Source of the DNA: Enterobacter sp. R4-368
Lineage (GTDB): Bacteria > Pseudomonadota > Gammaproteobacteria > Enterobacterales > Enterobacteriaceae
Assembly (NCBI RefSeq): GCF_000410515.1
Contig: NC_021500.1
Span: 4,526,001-4,590,000 of the forward strand
Length of the DNA stretch: 64,000 nucleotides
Direction: 5' to 3'
How positions within the stretch are numbered: the first letter of the stretch is position 1; each line of letters opens with the position of its first letter. The notes under the pieces were generated by a model. It had not been told where the DNA came from. It made no database searches and worked only from the letters and a program-made list of their open reading frames with translations. The translations under genes and the position numbers were made by a program. Positions 59,254 through 64,000 of this stretch are shown piece after piece.

Positions 59254-60494
59254 GGTTTCACCCCTGAGTGCTGCGCTTCAGTCCGATCCTGGGTTTCGAT
59301 TTCGGGCTGAACGGGCGGCTCCACCTCGGCCAGCCTTGGCGTATGCGCCGGTAGCCAGCCGACCATCGCCGGGAAGTGGCGTAAAAAGTGGAACACCACC
59401 ACGCTTTTTCCGAGGTTCCACCACGTTCGTTTCGGCGCCATGGACTCATTTACCCGCACGCAGTCGTTATTAATCAGCCCCTGCAAATTGTCGCGTAGCG
59501 TCTGGTTAAACACGCGGTCATGAATAATCAGATTGGCTTCAAGGTTGAGCGACAGGCTCAGCGGATCAAGATTGCTGGAGCCGATAGTGGCCCAGTGATC
59601 GTCCATCAGCGCCACTTTGCCATGCAGCGGGCGGCGGCGATATTCATACACCTGGACACCACCTTTCAGCAGATAGTTATAAAGCAGCTCCGCACCGACT
59701 TTCACAATCGGCATATCTGGTTCACCCTGCACAATCAGTTTTACGCTGACACCACGCCGGGCGGCGCTGCGCATGGCGTGCAACAACCGGTAGCCGGGGA
59801 AGAAGTAGGCGTTGGCGATGATCACTTCGCGGCGCGCATTCGCCAGCATTTTCAGGTAGTGGCGTTCAATGTCGTCGCGGTGATCATCATTATCGCGCCA
59901 GACAAACAGCGCCTGCGCTTCGCCGGGTTTGCGGTTCTCCTCCGGGCGATGGCGGCGTTTGCGCCACCAGCGTTTGACCGGTGCGTTATCCGGCAGGTTC
60001 TCCAGTTCAAATTGCAAAATATCCAGCACCACCGGGCCTTCAACCCGTACGGCGTAATCCTGCTTCGCTTCCGGGCCGTAGCTGGTGACGTGCTCTGCCG
60101 AGTAGTTAATGCCGCCAACAAACGCCACCGTGTTATCAATTACCACGATTTTACGGTGCATGCGGCGAAAGAGATTGGTGCGCATGCCGAACAGCCGTGG
60201 GCCGGGATCGTAGTAACGGAAAATTACCCCCGCCGAGGTCAGCGCACTGACAAACGGTTCGCTCAGATCCGGCGAACCATAGCCGTCCAGCAGCACTTCG
60301 ATGCTGATCCCGCGCTGGGCGGCACGCAGCAGCACCTGCTGCAACTGACGTCCAACATCGTCTTCAAACCAGATAAAGGTTTCCAGAATAACGCGCTGTT
60401 TTGCATGATCGATGGCGTCAAACAGCGCGGGGTAATAGTTATCCCCGTTTTCCAGCAACTGAATGCGATTACCTTCCCGCCAGCTACATTTCAT
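59250..60494 (-). CDS. clsB: Cardiolipin synthase B
   Basis: A phospholipase-D-superfamily enzyme that makes cardiolipin at the inner membrane. It has 414 residues (E. coli 413). Two HKD motifs are visible: [17 protein letters not shown] and [19 protein letters not shown]. No N-terminal membrane helices, as expected for ClsB. It overlaps ybhP (upstream) and ybhN (downstream) by four bases each (ATGA). Confidence 0.97.
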   Translation of the reverse strand: MKCSWREGNRIQLLENGDNYYPALFDAIDHAKQRVILETFIWFEDDVGRQLQQVLLRAAQRGISIEVLLDGYGSPDLSEPFVSALTSAGVIFRYYDPGPRLFGMRTNLFRRMHRKIVVIDNTVAFVGGINYSAEHVTSYGPEAKQDYAVRVEGPVVLDILQFELENLPDNAPVKRWWRKRRHRPEENRKPGEAQALFVWRDNDDHRDDIERHYLKMLANARREVIIANAYFFPGYRLLHAMRSAARRGVSVKLIVQGEPDMPIVKVGAELLYNYLLKGGVQVYEYRRRPLHGKVALMDDHWATIGSSNLDPLSLSLNLEANLIIHDRVFNQTLRDNLQGLINNDCVRVNESMAPKRTWWNLGKSVVVFHFLRHFPAMVGWLPAHTPRLAEVEPPVQPEIETQDRTEAQHSGVKP

Positions 60495-61252
60495 AGATGG
60501 ATCTCCGCGCTCAGTGGGGCATGATCGGACAAATGACGCCAGTTACGCAGCGGCAACGCGGTCGGTGCGCTGGCGTTCGCATTTTTCACATAAATACGAT
60601 CGAGGCGCAGCAGCGGCAGGCTCACCGGAAACGTGCGGGCAGGGCGGCCATGCGCGCGGGTGAAGATCTCCTCCAGCCCGGCCTGCGTTTTTAACGGGTG
60701 ATTGGCTTTTTGCCGCCAGTCGTTAAAGTCGCCAGCGACCACCACCGGTTCGTTTTCCGGCAGCCCATTGACCCACTCCGCCAGCATGGTCAGTTGTGCC
60801 TGGCGGTGCGCTTCCCGCAGCCCGAGGTGGACACAAATCACATGCAACGCATGACCCAGATCCGGCGGCATAATGCGGCAGTAGAGCAGGCCGCGCTTTT
60901 CGCTGCCGTCAACGGAGACGTCGCGGTTTTCATAATGCTCAATCGGAAAGCGGGAGAGCACCGCATTGCCATGATGTCCTTCCGGGTAAACCGCATTGCG
61001 CCCGTAGGCGTAATCGCTCCACATGGTATCGGCAAGGAATTCGTAATGGGTGGTGTCCGGCCAGTTTTCCACATGCAACGGGTGAACTTCATGCGCGCCC
61101 ATCACCTCTTGCAGGCAGACGATGTCGGCGCTAACGGTACGCACCGCGTCGCGCAGCTCGGGCAAAATAAAGCGGCGATTAAACGCGGTGAAGCCTTTAT
61201 GGGTATTAATGGTGAGCACTTTTAATGAAAAATTTCGCGCGTGTTGGGTCAT
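60491..61252 (-). CDS. ybhP: Endonuclease/exonuclease/phosphatase family protein YbhP
   Basis: A 253-residue protein with the EEP fold (DNase I-like), as in E. coli YbhP. Metal- and phosphate-binding motifs are [18 protein letters not shown] and [10 protein letters not shown]. Start [13 protein letters not shown]. First gene of the ybhP-clsB-ybhN operon, so a phosphodiesterase or phosphatase acting in lipid metabolism is likely; the substrate is unknown. Confidence 0.93.
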   Translation of the reverse strand: MTQHARNFSLKVLTINTHKGFTAFNRRFILPELRDAVRTVSADIVCLQEVMGAHEVHPLHVENWPDTTHYEFLADTMWSDYAYGRNAVYPEGHHGNAVLSRFPIEHYENRDVSVDGSEKRGLLYCRIMPPDLGHALHVICVHLGLREAHRQAQLTMLAEWVNGLPENEPVVVAGDFNDWRQKANHPLKTQAGLEEIFTRAHGRPARTFPVSLPLLRLDRIYVKNANASAPTALPLRNWRHLSDHAPLSAEIHL

Positions 61253-61384
61253 AACTCTCCTGCCAGCGTCACTCTCCTCGTGAAAATAAATTGTAGTCCC
61301 TGTCACAAAAAAGGGCGGGGTTACGGAATTTTCCGTAAATACGAGTACTCTTCATACAGATAAAAATCCTTCAGGAGAGAAGCC

Positions 61385-61822
61385 ATGAAGTGGCAACAAC
61401 GTGTTCGTGTCGCGACTGGCCTGAGTTGCTGGCAGATTATGTTGCACGTACTGATTGTAACGCTGCTGGTGATGGGCTGGATGAGCGGCATGCTGGTGCG
61501 TGTTGGCTTAGGGCTGTGTGTGCTGTATGGCATCTCCGTGCTGCTGATGCTGTTTCTCCAGCGCCACCATGAAGCGCGCTGGCGCGAGTTCGGCGATGTG
61601 CTGGAGGAGCTGACCACCACCTGGTATTTTGGCGCGTCGCTGATTGTTATCTGGCTGCTCTCCCGCGTATTGCAAAATAACTATTTGCTGGCGGTTGTCG
61701 GGCTGGCGATCCTCGCGGGACCGGCGGTGGTGTCGCTGCTGACCAAAGAGAGAAAACTGCCTGCTAAATCCTTCGGCCTGCATCAACGCGGTAACGCAGC
61801 CAACTCTCACGATCACCGCTAA
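61385..61822 (+). CDS. ybhQ: Inner-membrane protein YbhQ
   Basis: A 145-residue protein with four hydrophobic helices. The N-terminal MKWQQRVRVATGLSCWQIML and the central VLEELTTTWYFGA are those of E. coli YbhQ (136 residues); the C-terminal tail is longer and different. AGGAGAG precedes the ATG. Function unknown. Confidence 0.92.
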   Translation: MKWQQRVRVATGLSCWQIMLHVLIVTLLVMGWMSGMLVRVGLGLCVLYGISVLLMLFLQRHHEARWREFGDVLEELTTTWYFGASLIVIWLLSRVLQNNYLLAVVGLAILAGPAVVSLLTKERKLPAKSFGLHQRGNAANSHDHR

Positions 61823-61874
61823 GCAGTCAAACAGACGGGCAAGCAAACCTGCCCGTACGTAAGCTGAAAACCCG

Positions 61875-62981
61875 TCACATGATTTTGCGCCTGAACAGCG
61901 CATACGCCGCTGAACCGGTGGTCGCCGCAATCACCAGCAGCGGCCACAAACTCTGCCAGACAATGGTAAAGCTGGCGTCCTTCAGGTAAATCTGCTTGGT
62001 AATATCGGTAAAGTGGCGGATTGGATTCGCCCAGGTGAGATCCTGCAACCAGACCGGCATATTCTCCACCGGCGACACATAACCGGAGAGCAAAATCGCC
62101 GGCATCATAAAGACAAATACGCCGATAAACGCCTGCTGTTGTGTTGAGCAGAGCGACGAAATCAGCAAGCCAAAACCCACCAGCGACAAGCCATACACCA
62201 GCATGGTGAAATAGAACAGCAGCAGCGAACCGGCGAAGGGGATCTTGTACGCCAGAATGCCCACGCCAAGCACAATCGTTGCCTGGAACGTGGCGACAAT
62301 CAGCGCCGGCACCGCTTTACCGACAAAGATTTGCCACGTCGCCAGCGGTGAAACCAGCAATTGATCGAGCGTGCCTTGCTCGCGTTCACGCGCCACCGAC
62401 AGCGAGGTAACAATCATCACGCCGATGGTGGTAATCATCGCAATCAGCGACGGCACCACAAACCATTTGTAATCAAGATTCGGGTTATACCAGTTGCGTA
62501 CCACCAGTTCGCTGTTGTTCTGTTTTTCCCGCCCGCTGAGCAGCTCCTGTTGATAGTCCTTAACGATCTGCTGCAAATAATTGGCGGCAATTTGCGCGCT
62601 GTTCGAGTTACGCCCATCCAGAATCAACTGCATCGGCGCGGTAACGCCGCTGTCGAGATTGCGCGAGAAATCCGCCGGGAAGCGCACCAGCAACAGCGCT
62701 TTTTGCGTGTCGATAGTGGGGCGAATTTCTTGCGGGCTGTTCAGCAGTAACACATGGGTAAAGGCTTTCGCGCGGGCAAAACGCTGGGTCAGTTCGACGG
62801 CGTGTTTGCCGTTATCTTCGTTATAGATGGCGATGGTGGCGTTGGTCACTTCCAGCGTGGCGGCGAAAGGAAACAGTAGCACCTGAATCAGCACCGGCAG
62901 GATCAAAATGGCGCGGGTTTGCGGCTCGCGCAGCAGCGATTGCAACTCTTTGCGGATAAGCGTCAGTAAACGGTAAAACAT
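61875..62981 (-). CDS. ybhR: ABC transporter permease YbhR
   Basis: An ABC-2-type permease subunit of 368 residues, as in E. coli. One N-terminal helix, a large periplasmic domain, then five helices; the motif [19 protein letters not shown] is a hallmark of the family. In E. coli ybhGFSR encodes an efflux pump linked to cephalosporin and chloramphenicol tolerance and cation export, under CecR. Nine bases separate it from ybhS. Confidence 0.96.
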   Translation of the reverse strand: MFYRLLTLIRKELQSLLREPQTRAILILPVLIQVLLFPFAATLEVTNATIAIYNEDNGKHAVELTQRFARAKAFTHVLLLNSPQEIRPTIDTQKALLLVRFPADFSRNLDSGVTAPMQLILDGRNSNSAQIAANYLQQIVKDYQQELLSGREKQNNSELVVRNWYNPNLDYKWFVVPSLIAMITTIGVMIVTSLSVAREREQGTLDQLLVSPLATWQIFVGKAVPALIVATFQATIVLGVGILAYKIPFAGSLLLFYFTMLVYGLSLVGFGLLISSLCSTQQQAFIGVFVFMMPAILLSGYVSPVENMPVWLQDLTWANPIRHFTDITKQIYLKDASFTIVWQSLWPLLVIAATTGSAAYALFRRKIM

Positions 62982-62990
62982 GGCTTTTCC

Positions 62991-64000
62991 TTAATCCAGT
63001 CTGCGTTTGGTTTTCAGCCACGTCAGGCCAATAAACATCACCGCCGAGGCGATTAAAAACAGCACGTTCACCAGCAGCACCACCGGGATATTGCCCGCCA
63101 GAAACAGGCTTTGCAGGGTGCTGACAAAGTAACGAGCCGGAATGATGTACGTCACCACGCGGATAATCGCGGGCATGCTGTCTATCTGGAAAATAAAACC
63201 GGACAGCATAATCGACGGTAAAAACGCGGCGTTAAGCGCCACCTGTGCGGCGTTAAATTGATTGCGTGTGACGGTAGAAATCAACAGCCCCATGCCTAAG
63301 GTGCTGAGCAAAAACAGGCTGGTAATCAAAAAGAGGATCAGCAGCGAGCCGCGATACGGCACGCCGAGAATAAATACCGACACCAGCATGCACAGCCCCA
63401 TCGCCAGCATGCCAAGAAAGTAATAGGGAATGAGTTTGCACAGCAGCAGTTCCGCGCGGGTGATTTCGGTGGAGAGCAGCGCTTCCATGGTGCCACGCTC
63501 CCACTCGCGCGCCACCACCAGCGAGGTGAGGATCGCGCCAATCACCGTCATGATAATGGTCACCGCACCAGGGATAATAAAATGCTGGCTGATAGCCGCC
63601 GGGTTAAACCAGTAGCGCGTTTGCACATCGATCAAAGGCTTAAAGGTCTGCCCGTTGTCTTCCGCGCGTTGCTGCTGCCAGAGTTGCCAGATGCCTTCGA
63701 CATACCCCTGCACAAAGTTAGCGGTGTTCGGTTCGCTGCCATCGGTTATCACCTGCACCGGCGCGCTGTCGCCAGGGCGCGCCATCTGCGCGGCGAAGTT
63801 CACCGGGATCACCACCAGCCCGCGAATGCGCCCGGCCTGCATCATCTGAATCAGCTGCTGGCGATTATCGCTGATGGTGGCATCAATATAGGGCGAACCG
63901 GTCAGCGTATGGGTAAAATCGAGCGCCTCTTCGCTGTGCTGTTCAAGCAGTACGCCTACGCGCAGTTTGCTGGAATCGAGGTTAATACCGTAACCGAAAA
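62991..64000 (-). CDS. ybhS: ABC transporter permease YbhS, 5' end outside the window
   Basis: The partner permease of YbhR. About 336 of the expected 377 residues are present; the frame is open to base 64000, and the first visible residues [11 protein letters not shown] align with E. coli YbhS around residue 43. The [20 protein letters not shown] motif and C-terminal helices are complete. ybhF and ybhG would be expected beyond the edge. Confidence 0.96.
   Translation of the reverse strand, partial: FGYGINLDSSKLRVGVLLEQHSEEALDFTHTLTGSPYIDATISDNRQQLIQMMQAGRIRGLVVIPVNFAAQMARPGDSAPVQVITDGSEPNTANFVQGYVEGIWQLWQQQRAEDNGQTFKPLIDVQTRYWFNPAAISQHFIIPGAVTIIMTVIGAILTSLVVAREWERGTMEALLSTEITRAELLLCKLIPYYFLGMLAMGLCMLVSVFILGVPYRGSLLILFLITSLFLLSTLGMGLLISTVTRNQFNAAQVALNAAFLPSIMLSGFIFQIDSMPAIIRVVTYIIPARYFVSTLQSLFLAGNIPVVLLVNVLFLIASAVMFIGLTWLKTKRRLD

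Noticed and set aside
59520..60524. 334-codon plus-strand frame across clsB
   Set aside because: Antisense to clsB, whose HKD motifs are intact on the minus strand.

Overview
The window is a stretch of enterobacterial chromosome. Gene content and order follow the Escherichia coli sdhB to ybhS interval almost step by step, and most proteins match the E. coli products in length and in long blocks of sequence. It is not E. coli itself. The E. coli genes expected between sucD and cydA are replaced by an HxlR/MFS pair, the tRNA cluster is smaller, and several genes sit at places where E. coli has none. An Enterobacteriaceae genus near Kosakonia, Enterobacter, Klebsiella or Citrobacter fits, but the sequence alone does not fix the genus.

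Layout. 1-6930: TCA-cycle cluster (sdhB 3' end, sucABCD, sdhX-type 3' RNA). 6929-8651: HxlR regulator and divergent MFS exporter sharing an inverted-repeat operator. 8652-12446: cytochrome bd oxidase operon cydABX-ybgE behind a long AT-rich leader with FNR-type sites. 12595-18208: tol-pal envelope system (ybgC-tolQRAB-pal-cpoB). 18372-18967: tRNA cluster Lys-Val-Lys-Lys-Lys. 19287-23896: nadA-pnuC, zitB, ybgS, aroG. 23953-29170: gpmA and the galETKM operon with both Gal operators. 29388-31010: a DUF2167/site-2 protease pair. 31183-36528: molybdate regulation and uptake (modEF, acrZ, modABC). 36630-40535: ybhA, pgl, ybhC, a lambda attB-like site, ybhB. 40594-45609: biotin operons bioA / bioBFCD. 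45551-46273: an orphan UrtE-like ATPase. 47026-49047: uvrB. 49167-52661: a PmrR-like small ORF and the eptA-basR-basS (pmrCAB) operon. 52771-64000: yvcK, moaABCDE with Moco riboswitch, ybhL, ybhM, ybhP-clsB-ybhN, ybhQ, ybhRS (cut by the window end).

How the genes work together. ModE sites precede both modA and moaA, and a Moco riboswitch lies in the moaA leader, so molybdate uptake and cofactor synthesis are tied together. The eptA-basRS block modifies lipid A. The 30-codon ORF facing basS has its own PmrA-type box and resembles the LpxT inhibitor PmrR, which would make this a compact lipid A control island at a site where E. coli has none.

No CRISPR array, insertion sequence, prophage or rRNA gene was recognised. 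Repeats are limited to REP/ERIC-type intergenic elements and the tRNA duplications. The most interesting items are the PmrR-like ORF with its overlapping terminator and PmrA box, the DUF2167/M50 pair, the intact lambda attB core, and the orphan ATPase with a degenerate ABC signature.
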